The translations under genes were made by a program, and so were the position numbers. Shown here piece by piece: positions 1 to 11,239 of a stretch of 64,000 nt of DNA; position 1 is the stretch's first letter, and every line of letters starts with the position of its first letter. Below the pieces are notes generated by a model, which did not search any database, was not told where the DNA came from, and worked only from the letters and a program-made list of their open reading frames with translations. The stretch is taken from assembly GCA_034770075.1 (NCBI GenBank), contig CM068380.1:32317765-32381764 (forward strand). Direction: 5' to 3'. The DNA comes from Aralia elata. Lineage: Eukaryota > Streptophyta > Magnoliopsida > Apiales > Araliaceae.

Positions 1-1170
1 CCTAATATGATGGCATCCTCAACGTACTATTAAGACGGTACGGTATCATGACGTCATAAAAGAATTTTATTTTTTCCTGTTAAGTTATGAAAAGATATGC
101 CACTTGAGTTGGCTAAAAATGTTTTGACTAATATCCGAATTGTTGTTCAAGGTCTATGCCAATTGATTCGGCTAGACGACTATTGAAAATTGTTTTACAA
201 AGTTCAAGAATTCTTTGAGATTTTATGCCAAACCAGTTTACTCTGGTGCGGAATTTGTATTAAATCTGAGGTGAACCAACCCTGTAATGGGGGATACGCA
301 ATAGCGTTAATATGTATGTGCACAATACATAGTACGAAGGGCTGATCACCTGGAGTACGAGAAGAGATGGTCCATAGTCTTTTGACTGTTAAAGGTTACA
401 GTAGAAATATATGTTAACCTAGGACAAGGTTCAAGTCTTTACGACTCCTCAGCAGAATATTGAAAGTTTTTGAATGAATTTTTAAATTCTTGAGTTATTT
501 ATACTACTTCCCAATTATTGAACAATTGTGGAAGATTCTTATTCTCTTGAAAGGTGGAAGTGGAAAGAAAATATTCCTTAAGAAGGGGTAAGTCGTAGAA
601 TGCAACATGTGATGATGAGTAAGTTAAACAAACTATAAAAATCTAAGAAAAGAACGAAATTCCAGAAAAGGAAGGGATAAATTTAGTTGATAATGACTAA
701 TGATGAGAAATTGTTAGAAGAGGAAGATGAGAAGAATGCAAGGATCTTAGAAAGATCCTTACAGAAAGAATTTGGTGTAGAACCAATGAATAAGTAGAGA
801 TTAACGTAAAGCCCATGTTGATAGCTGGAAGGAGCGAATATTAGTAAATCAAAATTTTGAGGACGAAATTCTTAGAAGAAGGGGTGAATGTGATATCCCA
901 GGTATTTGTACGATGCTAAATCAAGATATTTTATGATTACAATGAGTGTGATATGCAATGATTCTTAGAAAAAGAAATGAATGCGTTTAGGGGTTAAAGA
1001 ATACATAACACTTGAAATATTCCATGTTTGAGTGAAGGTGATGAAATAAAACCTACACTAAGGTGATTCGTTGAAGTTATTCAACAATAATTGTGAAAGA
1101 GATTTAGTGAAAACCGAGTAAGGGAGGTTTCGTTGATTCCGAGGACGGAATCCTTATAAGGAGGGAAAGA
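1..1170 (+). pseudogene. Degraded 3' internal region of a Tekay-like Ty3/gypsy element
   Basis: This is the decayed end of the internal region of a plus-strand gypsy element whose 3' LTR follows directly. No long reading frame survives. Near 858-885 and again near 1139-1165 the DNA encodes a short acidic ending (EDE-I-L followed by basic residues), as I remember for the pol C-terminus of Tekay/Del elements, and each is followed by a purine-rich stretch and a tgtga-type LTR start. The second, aaggagggaaaga at 1158-1170, abuts the LTR and is the probable polypurine tract. The rest of the element lies left of the window. Confidence 0.6.
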
Positions 1171-2258
1171 TGTGACAACCCGAATTTTCAAAGAGTTATT
1201 AAATAAGAATTTGGCGAATAAAATTCTTATTATGAGATGTTTTGAGTTTGAGTATGTGTATATATGTGATTTATATATATGTTATATTATATGTGATTTG
1301 ATGTGAAGAAATTGAATGTGTATATAGAAGAAATATATATATTTGTTTTAATAAAATAAGAATGATGAATTTCGCAGATAGCTAAAATATTTATTGAATA
1401 AAATAAATATTTTAGTTGGGATATTTATTAAATAAAATAAATATTTGACACAAATTGTTATGGTGATAATTTCTGTAAGTGTGATAATATTGATTAAATT
1501 AGAGGATGAGTGATTTATTAAATAAAATGATTTATTAAATAGAAGTTATAATTTTATTAGTAAAGTTTAATTGGACTTATTAAGAAAACAAGTTTAATTA
1601 AATTAAAGTGTGACAAATATGTATTATATTTTAAGGTTACTAAAATAAATTAAAGGGTGTTTTAAAGGGTCGGCCAAACATGGCCTTGTGACCCTTGGTG
1701 TTTGTAACTGCTGAGCCCCTTGATTTGCATAACTGCTAAGCCTTCAGTTTATACGTTAAAAAAAACTCAGAAGAAGGGTGGAAGAGAGGAATAGAGAGAA
1801 TACTCTGTAAATTGAAGAAGAAGAAGAACCCTAGAGAATCAAAAAAGGAGGATAATCAAGCTCCTAGTTGTGTATCTAAACTTAGAAGAAATCAAAGGTA
1901 AATTCTAACATTGTTAGTTCTTATTTTTCTAAAACTAGTTCTCTGTAATTGGTTTCGATGATTACTTTGTTGAGAAATTGGTTATATATATTGTTGGGTT
2001 GTAATAATCTGATTACATATTGTATATGAACGATTTTGAATGATCAAATCCATGAGAATGTGTTTTAAAATAAAGAATTTGAGTTTTGGAAAAATTAAGA
2101 AAAAGTTGATTAAAATCCTTTGGGTTTTGTTAATTTGGTTGTTTTAGGTTGTTAGAATTGATAAATGGATGCTTAGTAATGTTTTTAAGAAGTTCTTGAT
2201 AATTGGGTATGCTTGATTTGGTGTCAGATGCTTTAAAATTCATGTTTTTGGTTTGAAA

Positions 2259-2284
2259 ATTCTGCAGTTCGCGAACTGCAGAAT
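2259..2284. repeat. Perfect 26-bp palindrome in the Tekay-like LTR
   Basis: All 13 base pairs match around a centre at 2271/2272 (core TCGCGA, arms beginning ATTCTGCAG). It lies 15 bp upstream of the CTCGCCCCGACGAG array. Confidence 0.9.
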
Positions 2285-2299
2285 CTGGAATCCAAGGAG

Positions 2300-2409
2300 C
2301 TCGCCCCGACGAGATCAATAAGCCAATTTCCTCGCCCCGACGAGAGTTTTGTGAAGAAATTTCTCTCCCCGGTGAGAATTTTGTGTTGTAATTTTCTCGC
2401 CCCGACGGG
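2300..2409. repeat. Four CTCGCCCCGACGAG-type hairpin units
   Basis: Units of 14 bp start at 2300, 2331, 2363 and 2396. Units 1 and 2 are CTCGCCCCGACGAG, unit 3 is CTCTCCCCGGTGAG and unit 4 is CTCGCCCCGACGGG. Each has short self-complementary arms (CTCG/CGAG) around a C-rich loop, and the units are separated by AT-rich spacers of about 17-20 bp. Confidence 0.8.
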
Positions 2410-3417
2410 AAACGCATAAATGAAAATTTTTCTTGTTTTTAATTTCTTTTTGGTCATCATATGTTACCCTAAACAATATTTACTTATAAACATTATACAT
2501 CTAATGTAAAGCAAAGTTTAAGACTTAACTAAAGGTTAAGTGTTGATTAAAGTGGAACGTAACAAAATGAAGGATTATAAAATGTTAAGTAGAATTAATA
2601 CTAAGTGTTGCTACGTGGCTAATAAGTGATGTACATGATTATATATATCGTGTAGGATACATGAAGTGCAGATAAATATAAGCTGGTTATGGTAATTGAT
2701 AATCTACAAACCAGGCAAGTCTTTTAGTTCCTAATTGTTATGTGAATTAAATGATTAATTGTTTTAAATCTATGATGTAAAAGCATGATACATTTTATAT
2801 ATGTTACAAGTATGAGACAACAAAGTCAAATTATGACTACGTTCGTTGAGTAGAGAATGTTGATTGAGTTATGAAACTCAATCTCTATTTGTTACGTGTT
2901 GATCATTATGAATGACATGTTTAGCCAAATGTTTATGTTTTAAATAATGAGCATGTTATCTATGTGCTATGTGATGCATGCAAATTGTTAGATTTTGCTA
3001 AGCTGTCGAGCTCATTCTTGCAAATAACCACTTTTGCAGGTTAAAGATTAAAGGTAACATTATGTGCTGATTGAATGGCATGATTCATATGTTGTGCATG
3101 AAGATTAATTGTTTTAGCTTAAATTATGTTTTTGAACCATGTTTAAGGTTCTGGATGATGTATTAAATGTAACAGATGTTGAGTTTTATTTTTATTATAA
3201 CTCTGATGAAGTGAATCATTAAGTAAATATGATTCTAGATTATGTAAATGTTTAAAGGTGATGATTCAGGGAAAGCAAAGAAAGAAAACTGAAAAGTTTA
3301 AAATTGTTCCGCATTTTATTAAGTTTAACATTGAATAATGTTGTAAAGTCAGAATGAGGATGTATTGTTAATGACCGATGTGGAGAGTTGAAGTGTATGA
3401 ATTTTGGGGTCGTTACA

Positions 3418-3671
3418 GCTGCATCTTCCTACTTCCTCCTAATGAGATGATCGATATGCTCACTGACATCAGCATGCCTGGTAATGATGAGTTTTTCCAT
3501 TTAAGCCCATGGAATAGCCTGGATAGCTTAGGACAGGTTTTCCTGCATATACAATTTTCAACTTATTAGCTCATTGTTTTACCTAGACATAGAACTGATC
3601 TAAATTTGTGTCATGGATCTACTCAAAGCGTGAGCTTTAGCATATTCATAAGAACCCGCCCTGATACCAAT
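3418..3671 (-). mobile_element. Copia internal leader with primer binding site
   Basis: This short remnant lies just downstream, on the minus strand, of the copia LTR that begins at 3672. Read on the minus strand, 3658-3671 gives attggtatcagggc, matching the initiator-methionine tRNA primer site usual in Ty1/copia elements (TGGTATCAGAGC) with one mismatch. No gag frame survives in the remaining 240 bp before the Tekay-like LTR cuts it off. Confidence 0.65.
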
Positions 3672-4009
3672 TGTTGGTTCCCGGGGACACAATGTGGATC
3701 TTGAAGGGGGGTTGAATAGATCCTTTGAAACTTTTTTCATTTATTAATGAAAGTATAACAGTTATGAAATATATAATCAATTTATGCACAACGGAATAAT
3801 CATTAATAACTCCTTCATAGATTCAAGCATAATCTTAGTTCAATATACAAGCCTATAGTATGGTTAATAACAGACACAACAGTTTATTGAGCATAAGATA
3901 AATGACAGAAAGTAAATGACACAGGAGATTTTAAGTGGTTCGGAGACTAAATAACTCCTATTCCACTCTTCTACTTCAACAAGTAGGAATCCACTAATTG
4001 TTTTAGTCA

Positions 4010-4340
4010 CAAAGACAAGGACTCTACGCCCTCCTCAAGTCCAGCAGAAAAGAATTATTTTTAGCCACAAAAGCAAGGATCCTATGACCTTCCTCGAGTC
4101 CTGCAGACACGGATCCTCTGACCCCTCTTGAGTCCCGCAGACATTGAGTTGTTTTTAGTCCCTCGAACAAGGATCCTATGACCCTCTTCAAGTCCAGCAG
4201 ACTTGGAAACCCAGTTCACAAAGAACCTTTCAAGACCAGCAGCCTTGGAACCTATAGACTAAGCCCAGCAGACTTATAATCTCTTGTACCCTCTGGTACT
4301 TAGCAAGTCCAGCAGACTTGACTTTGTTTAGTCACTTAAG
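4010..4340. repeat. Degenerate tandem repeats in the copia LTR
   Basis: A block of roughly 35-50 bp recurs with the pattern aaggatccta-tgaccctc-ttcgagtcc-gcagac. Copies are imperfect, and the consensus is rich in BamHI (ggatcc) sites. No coding potential is seen. Confidence 0.55.
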
Positions 4341-5383
4341 ATAAGGACGCCTCGCCCTCTTTGGTGTGTTGATTATTTGTTGGGTTGTGCTGCCAAGATG
4401 AACTTTGATCTCCTTCATCTTCTAGTACTTGACAGCTGATGGTGATCTTCTTTTGGATGCTGCTGATGATTGTGGTTTAAGCCCTTCCTTCTTCTGGTAC
4501 ATAGCAGATGCAGATAATCACTTCCATTGAACACTTTTTTATCTATTCAGCACATAGTGTTCCTTGCTTGATCATAGAGTTGTCCATTCTGAATTTGGTT
4601 ACTCTAGATCTTGGCTTCTTGGTCATTCGACTCTTAGCTCGTATGCCAGCCCTTTGGCATACATCTCATGTTGCAGTGAAGCTTCTAGCTGTTTGTACAA
4701 TCAGTGTTCTTGCTCTCTTGCTTCCTGTATATCAACACTCGCTTACATTCGAGTGTTGTTTTCTCTTTTGTAGTTCTCTATTTTCTTCCCGTTGGAAGCT
4801 TACCGTTAATATTTTCCCGTTGCACTTCTTTCCGTTGGAGACTAACTTTCTACAGACTTGTTTATTGTATCACTGAGTATTTTACTTCCCTAAGTCTGCT
4901 AGTGATGGCTGAGTTAGCATCCATTAGCTGGTACCAAGATAGTGGAGTCACATGCGCTGTTTGTTGACTACTGTAAGTATGACTGCTCCACTCACAATGG
5001 TTACTTATTATACTCATTTATTTACTGAGCCACTCATCTTTGGGATAGCAGCCCTGAGTGCTTAATATCTTTAATCCAGCTGGCACTGACTTCTTTACTT
5101 TACGATCGTCCGGGGTACAGCCTGTTGCTTCGATTCGTAGAGTTAACTTGTTGGCTTCAGACTGAAGGCTGTTGTCTTGGACCATAGAGTTAACTGTTAA
5201 CTTCAATTGTGGCTTTGTGCTTTCTTGCAGTTCTTAGAGTAGCTGACTGTACTTGTATTGCTCTTTGATGTGCTTCTCACTGTATTACAGTTTGTCCTTC
5301 CTTATACTCTGTGATGTCCATTTAGCTTTTCGTTCTAGAGCATAACATTTAGGATCTTTGTTGAGCCATTGCTATAATGTGCT

Positions 5384-5548
5384 TATCATAGAGGATTGCT
5401 CTATTATTCTTTAGGTGTTGACTCTGCTGCTGTGTCATAGAGGACTGCTCTATGATCTTCTTGTTTGTTGTGGCACCTTTGATGTAGAGGACTGCTCTAC
5501 TTAATCTTCAGACATTCTTCCTTTTATCATAGAGTGTTGCTCTATGAT
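5384..5548. repeat. Four CTCTATG-type hairpins in the copia LTR
   Basis: Perfect short hairpins lie at 5435-5455 (TCATAGAG/CTCTATGA, loop GACTG), 5484-5500 (GTAGAG/CTCTAC, loop GACTG) and 5526-5548 (ATCATAGAG/CTCTATGAT, loop TGTTG). An imperfect one lies near 5385-5407. Further single arms (ctctacgatc, ctctatgatc) continue to about 6130. Confidence 0.7.
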
Positions 5549-6124
5549 CTTTTTCGCTTTGTTTCGCTGAGACTGCTTGAGTGCTTCTATTGTCTTAGAC
5601 TCAGCTCTACGATCACTTGATCTTCCTGAACTTTCCTGCTCTATGACCTTTGTCTTTAATGCAGGTCTAAAGTCTTGATGGATCGTAGAGTGATTACTTG
5701 GCCTTGTCCTTTGATCTCTATTATAGCTTGATGTTTTAGTTGTGCTCAGAGATCTTGCTATGTGTGATAGCTCATGCTCAGCTTGTTTGGTAGTCTTTGA
5801 AGATTGCCACTCTATCTTTGAGTGCTTCAACAGCGACTGCTCAATGTTGTTGCTTGATTGCAGACTGATCATGGGAGTCGTAAAGTGGCTAACTTTAGAC
5901 TGACTCTATGAACCCATGTTAGCACGGTGATCTTCTCTTTGTAGTGTGCACTCTACGAACCTGAATAAGTTCTTTGTTCTACCGAGGCATACTCTATGAT
6001 TGCCTTACGCAGTCTGCGTTGACATGCGTAGCTCTACGATGTCCTGTAAATGCTACCGAGTGAGCTCTACGATCTGCCGATCCTGTTACTGTGCTTGCCT
6101 GGCAGACTCTATGATCTTAGATTT

Positions 6125-6206
6125 AGCACTACAATGTCGAGGTAACTCTTCGTCCTATCGAGGCGACTTTGCGTCCTGTTGAGGCAACTCTACGTCCTAT
6201 CGAGGT
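6125..6206. repeat. Minisatellite ctctacgtcct-gaggtaa, left part
   Basis: Tandem copies of a unit of about 20 bp (aactctacgtcctatcgaggt and variants) run up to the Athila-1 insertion point and resume directly after it at 29809-29870. This independently confirms that Athila-1 split a continuous repeat. Confidence 0.75.
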
Positions 6207-6211
6207 AACTC
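6207..6211. other. Target-site duplication of Athila-1 (aactc)
   Basis: aactc here is repeated at 29809-29813 just outside the other end of the element. Five base pairs is the usual size for LTR retrotransposon integration. Confidence 0.95.
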
Positions 6212-7103
6212 TGGGAGCTGTCGTTTTACACTCCAAAATTAATACCTTACTAACACTCTACTAGCACAAAACTTAGTATAATGACAAGCAAGGATCGATC
6301 CCACAGAGAAGTGAATTAATCTTTTACTTATTCTAGCATTCCTATTATTTCTATTAATGAGGGGTTTTTGAGTTTGATTCACTAAACTAACAAAAGTAAT
6401 TAAGAATGATCAATGAATAAAAAGCTTCAGTTCTTCAGTTCAGTATCACCTTATCACAATTATGGGAAAATCAAGTTTAACAATATTTATCCTTCAATGA
6501 GACTAATAACCCTAGATAATCGCAATCGCTAATTATCCGCAATTCTCCTTATGTGTAAATCTAATGTGACAATCGCCTCAAGAGACTCTAACTATCATAT
6601 AACCTACAACTATCAGTCTAGATTTAATATAACAGCAGCATAAAGAATGAGAGAATTAGGTTATTCCAAGCAACAATTGCACAATCAGGAATTATTTAAC
6701 TTGCCTTCTAATAATCTTAATAATATCCAAAAGCTTGTCCACAATCAGATACTATCAATTGCTACCTATGATCAGACATAATATCGTTTACTTAATACTA
6801 TATCTTAATCTAGCAGATGGTATCAATCAAATTAATTCAATTGGCCAGATCAAATCAAAAGATTGAATAACATGTAATCAATTAAAACAGATTATCAGAA
6901 TAAACCTCATGCAAGAAGGAATAAATAAATAAAACCTGATTAAACCATTAATTATGAAAAAGATTCAACATCCCTTAGAACTGAAAGTAAGGGTTTAGCC
7001 TGACATGCCTTCAATCTCCTCCTATTAGAGTTACAATTGTAGTTGCCAAGATCTCTAGCTCTAGAATAATAATATCATAAATCATAAAAGTCTCTAAGTT
7101 TTT

Positions 7104-7106
7104 ATA
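7104..7106. other. Target-site duplication of the CACTA element (ata)
   Basis: ata precedes the left terminus and recurs at 21165-21167 after the right terminus. The intact LTR at 29272-29300 has a single ata between the same flanks, a direct view of the empty site. Confidence 0.95.
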
Positions 7107-7135
7107 CACTACAAAAAATCACACAAAACATGACG
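7107..7135. repeat. Left terminal inverted repeat of the CACTA element
   Basis: The first 29 bp match the right terminus (21136-21164, inverted) at most positions. Both ends share CACTACAA-AAATCACACA and then ATGACG after a few mismatches. Confidence 0.92.
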
Positions 7136-8110
7136 CTAAAATTTGTCACATAAAATTCATTTTTCGTCACTAAAACATTTAGTGACGATTGTTAATCGTC
7201 ACAGAGATCGTCACCGTATGAGCGTGGTATTAGGTTTATTTGACAATATTTGATGTCGTCACTAAATGTTTTAACTTATGGTGACGATCTACATCATTGT
7301 CACTATAATTAATTACTTTTAGTGACGTTAATATCGTCACTATTTGAATGAAACTTCCGTCACTCTACATTATGTTTCGTCATCAAAACTTGGTGCATTA
7401 AATGACAAAAATCATTTTTCATCATTAAATGATATTGTTTTAGTGACGAAAATATGTTACTCTATTTAAATCATCTAATTTTAATGACGACAATATTGTC
7501 ATATTTATGATTATTCTTTCGTCATGTTATTGTGTTTAGCGTCACCAAAAATAAGAAAATAAATGACGACAGAAAAATTTGTCACCTAATAATATATTTA
7601 ACATGACAATTATGTCGTTGTCATTTCATATTTTAAATAATATTACAAAATAATTTGTCACCAAAGAGTTATTTTTGGGACACATTTTTCAATGTCACTA
7701 ATTGAATACTTATGGTGACGATACATCTCGTCACAAAAAGAATTACTAATAGTGACAAAATTAGTTGTTGTGACTAAATGAATATATACAGTGACGATAT
7801 AGTTTGTCACCAAAGAGTTAATTTGTATGACACATTTTTCTATGTCGCTAATTGAATAATTATGGTGACGATGGAACTCGTCACATAAAGAGCTATTAAT
7901 AGTTACAAAATTAAAAGGCATCACTAGATGATATATAATAGTGACGGCATAACTTGTCACCAAATAGTTAATATCAGTGACAATATCAGTTGTCATAACT
8001 AAATGAATATATATAATGACAATACTATTAATTCTAAAGAGTTAATATTATTCGTCATTAAATTTTAATTTTCATTGACCAAATATTATTTGTCAATAAA
8101 TAATTATAAA
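7136..8110. repeat. Left subterminal repeat region of the CACTA element
   Basis: Many copies of cgtcac/gtgacga-type motifs occur in both orientations, spaced roughly 15-60 bp in AT-rich DNA. In Spm-type elements such motifs bind the TNPA-like protein; that role is inferred here. The frame at 7658-7996 is built from these repeats and is not a gene. Confidence 0.85.
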
Positions 8111-9843
8111 TCGTGATGATGTGGTGGTCATATTAAGTTGTTTGACATTCAAAATGTATTGTTACATTAACAATTTTCAATTAAACAAATATAATACATT
8201 TAGTGAGCTTTTTAAATCAACTTTACAACTGTATATAATATAAGAGACAAAAGGCAATAAGCATTTAAAATAAAAAGTAATTATCTTATAAAAAAATAGT
8301 AGATTCATTGATTCAACAAAATACCCAACTAGCTAGGCAATAAACAGTTGCTTAAATAATCTAAGTACCACAAAACTAAATTATATAATCCAAAAAGCTG
8401 AAATTCTAAAATCCATATCCTAAGAAAATGCTTAATTAAAACCTTCAACCTTGTGGTTATTGACCTTCCAGAAGAAACTCTATCTGCAAATCAAAAAAAC
8501 ATAGACATAAATCAATCAAATAGTTATGAAATTAAAAAAAATGCATATAAAGAAAGAATTATTTAAATAATAAATTGTGAATTTTCCAGAACTATAGCTA
8601 TACTAGCATTATAGCAACCAAAATCAATTTCCATAGAATTTAGAGGATCCGCATAATCGGATTCTGGTTGAAGTTGTAATATGAAAATAGACTTCAAGAA
8701 AGTCGTCCCATGTGTAGAGAGATATATATATATGAATCCCAAAATATAAGAACTATTAGAGCAAGTTTTAAACTAACCGAGATGCTTGAGGAAGGGAAAG
8801 CAACCCAAGAGCTCCTGCACAAGTGAAGAAGTAATTATGTCAGCACTAAAATATCAGTGTGAAGTAATGAGCACCATTTACGAAAAATATTGAACAACTA
8901 TTAAACAGATGCATGCTCTTTGCAATTTTGCAGTTATGTTCTGATGTTTCCCAAACAGATGCATGTTGTTCAACAATTAGTTACTCAATTTTGCAGTTAC
9001 CTAATCATGGAACTTTAATATTCATCTCTCTATAATAGAGCCTATGTATCTAACCAATAACAGGCCTGAGCACTGTAACCACACACTAGCAGCAACACAA
9101 CACCCAAAAAAGCCCAATAATAGAGACGAGTAACCCAACAACCAACAACAGGAACTAGAACTTTAGCAGGAATCACTTTTTAGCAAAGCTAAAGCAAACC
9201 ACCAAATTAGACCAACTGAGTTTGTTTGCTACAACAACAATCCAAACAAAAAACTATAGCAGTATAAATAAAATTCATGTTTGTCCTACATGGAGGAAAA
9301 TAAATAAGAAAATCTAACATTTGTAAGAATTCAACACATCACACACCAAATTCAAAATATTTAATAGAAAGTGAAGGAAACATTACCTAGAATAATTATT
9401 TTATAGCAAATTTATGAAGTAATTGGGTACTAAAGAAAAAATTGGTTATCACAGAGGAGGCCCACGGTAGGTCAGCAGATGCATAGAGGCGAGACGACAC
9501 CATTTGCTTCATGAGAGAATACTGAGAAACTACAACTATATGCATCAGCGCTTACTTGAAATTCTATGGCACATGCCAACAGGGGACATGGAACCGAGAC
9601 ACGACAGTTGCTGATGACAACCTATGGAGATACCTACATCTGATCCCCCACACACTTGTATAGACATGTATGCATTTAGAGATGTAGTTCATATGCATGA
9701 ATGTATGTTTATGCACATGCTAGAATGGACTGACATGCATTCGAGAAAGGTTAAGTACACATTCTCAGTACAACTCGATCTACTGCCACATATGTAAGAT
9801 GAGACACAATACAGACTCAAAGAACAATAACAAAACACAATAC
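8111..9843. other. CACTA interior without a recognised gene
   Basis: AT-rich DNA with no long frame. The part nearest the helicase exon, up to a conserved splice donor at 9843, is probably intron or 3' flank of the captured helicase gene. A more GC-balanced stretch at about 9470-9660 could hold a further captured exon, but I could not match it to the helicase or anything else. Confidence 0.4.
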
Positions 9844-10928
9844 CTGAAAGCATAGCTGATATGGAAATAATTTCATTTGAACAGTTGAATTCAGGGCTGA
9901 CTACAAGCATCTTCCCCATCTGTGGATCTAGGGGAAATTCACTCATGATCTCCCCCAGTTTGGTCAAATTTCCATCATCATCCAAAGCTCCCAAGTAATT
10001 CAATACCTCCAATGCACGCATTAATGTCTCGGGTGCAGGAGGATCCATAAAATCAAAATGGACGAGATCATCTATACCTAACTTTTTCAAAGTGAGAACT
10101 GTATTTGCAAGGTTTGACCTCAGAATTTCAGGGTACGTTTGAGGCTGAAGATCATTATTGAAACTTCTCTCGGTGTAAAGTCTGAAACATTTTCCTGGCT
10201 GTGTTCTTCCAGCACGCCCTGACCTCTGGTGAGCACTTGCCTTGGATATTGGAGAAACCAACAAAGATTCAACACGCACTCGTGGGTTATAAACTTTTTG
10301 TTTAGCAAATCCAGGGTCTATGACATAAACTATTCCATCTATGGTCAAAGAAGTTTCGGCAATATTTGTGGACACAACAATTTTCCTTCCAGCTGGACCA
10401 TTTTCTGTCAAAGGAGGCGGCGCAGGTTCGAATATCCTCTGTTGCATAGCTGGAGGAAGGGTGGAATATAAAGGCACTACTGTCACCGGCCCAACAGTAT
10501 CGCCTAAATTGCCGACTTCCTTGTTCATTTTGCGACATGCATCTTCGATTTCTTCCTCACTGGTGAGAAAGACAAGTCTATCACCAGGGGTTTCACATGT
10601 GTGTATCTGCAAAACAGTACGGATAGCTGCTTCAAGGTAGTCCCTCTCAGACTCCTGGGTATAAAAGATCTCCACAGGATGAAGCCTTCCTGGAACTTTC
10701 ATGAGAGGTGCACCAAAGAAATAACCCTGAAATTTCTCAGCCTCAAGAGTAGCACTCATCACAACTAATTTCAGATCAGGTCTATTTTTCAGCACTTCTT
10801 TCAAAAGTCCAAATAAAACATCTGTTGCCAAAGTTCTTTCATGAGCTTCGTCAAGAATTATCACTTTGTATCTTTCAAGAAGTGGATTTGTCATCGCTTC
10901 TCTTAAAAGCATACCATCTGTTAGGTAC
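9844..10928 (-). pseudogene. PRP43: Captured exon B of a PRP43-type DEAH-box RNA helicase
   Basis: PRP43/DHX15-type helicases use ATP to disassemble spliceosomal lariat complexes and act in ribosome biogenesis. This exon is open for 361 codons. It reads, in order, YLTDGMLLRE (motif Ib region), DEAH (motif II), SAT (III), LVFLT (IV), STNIAETSLTIDGI (V) and HQRSGRAGRT (VI), then enters the winged-helix region and ends SAMLS. It is bounded by a consensus acceptor (cag/gtac) and a donor (cag/gtattg) on the minus strand. Possible departures from the family as I remember it are TSEEEIED where TGEEEIED is usual and TQPGKC where TRPGKC is usual. The frame continuing to 9689 is intron read-through. 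Together with exon A this is an internal gene fragment, not a complete helicase. Confidence 0.9.
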
Positions 10929-11036
10929 CTGCTCAGAACAGGATAAATATAAAAGGGTGTTCACTTCAAGCAAAATCAATTGACAAAATCAGCATAACTT
11001 TTAAAATAAAGGAATTAATGCATAGAATGAGCTTAC

Positions 11037-11239
11037 TTCAAAACAGTCCATGAACTGCTGCAGTCTTCAAAACGGATGCTATAACCTACTTCTTCTCCAA
11101 TAGTTACATCCATCTCTTCAGCAACTCTACAAGAAACAGACATAGCTGCCACCCTCCGAGGCTGGGTGCAGCCAATCATGTACTTCTTGCGTTTATCTTG
11201 GGTCTCTAAATCAACAGTTTCTAGAACAAACTGAGGAAT
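11037..11239 (-). pseudogene. PRP43: Captured exon A of the same DEAH-box helicase
   Basis: The 203-bp exon starts with IPQFV, just after where the ATP-binding P-loop GETGSGKTTQ would end, and includes motif Ia (CTQPRRVAAMSV) and the conserved AEEMDVTIGEEVGYSIRFED stretch. It ends in a phase that joins exactly to exon B across a 108-bp intron (10929-11036, gt...ag). The upstream exon with the Walker A lysine is not found in the 2.6 kb that follow on the minus strand, so any product would lack motif I and could not hydrolyse ATP normally. Substitutions such as SSSWTVLK (R expected, from memory) suggest relaxed selection. Confidence 0.88.

Larger units (their letters stand above)
1171..3417 (+). 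repeat. 3' LTR of a Tekay-like Ty3/gypsy element
   Basis: The LTR starts tgtgacaacccg right after a purine tract and ends ggggtcgttaca, the TG...CA termini I recall for Tekay/Del chromovirus LTRs. It is about 2.25 kb and AT-rich, except for a GC-rich self-complementary cluster in the middle (2259-2409). The 5' LTR and the target-site duplication are outside the window. The sequence resumes at 3418 with internal DNA of a copia element, so this element inserted into that copia. The two frames near 2130-2460 are products of the GC-rich repeats and are not genes. Confidence 0.75.

Noticed and set aside
4508..4967. Three overlapping frames with hydrophobic stretches
   Set aside because: They lie in the copia LTR, overlap in different phases and have no family resemblance. 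Hydrophobicity reflects T-rich composition.
7658..7996. 112-codon frame near the CACTA left end
   Set aside because: Built from degenerate copies of the subterminal TGACGA/CGTCAC repeats.
9689..10912. Functional DEAH helicase gene
   Set aside because: The P-loop exon and all exons after the winged-helix start are absent, and the piece lies between CACTA ends. The last 45 or so residues of the frame are intron.
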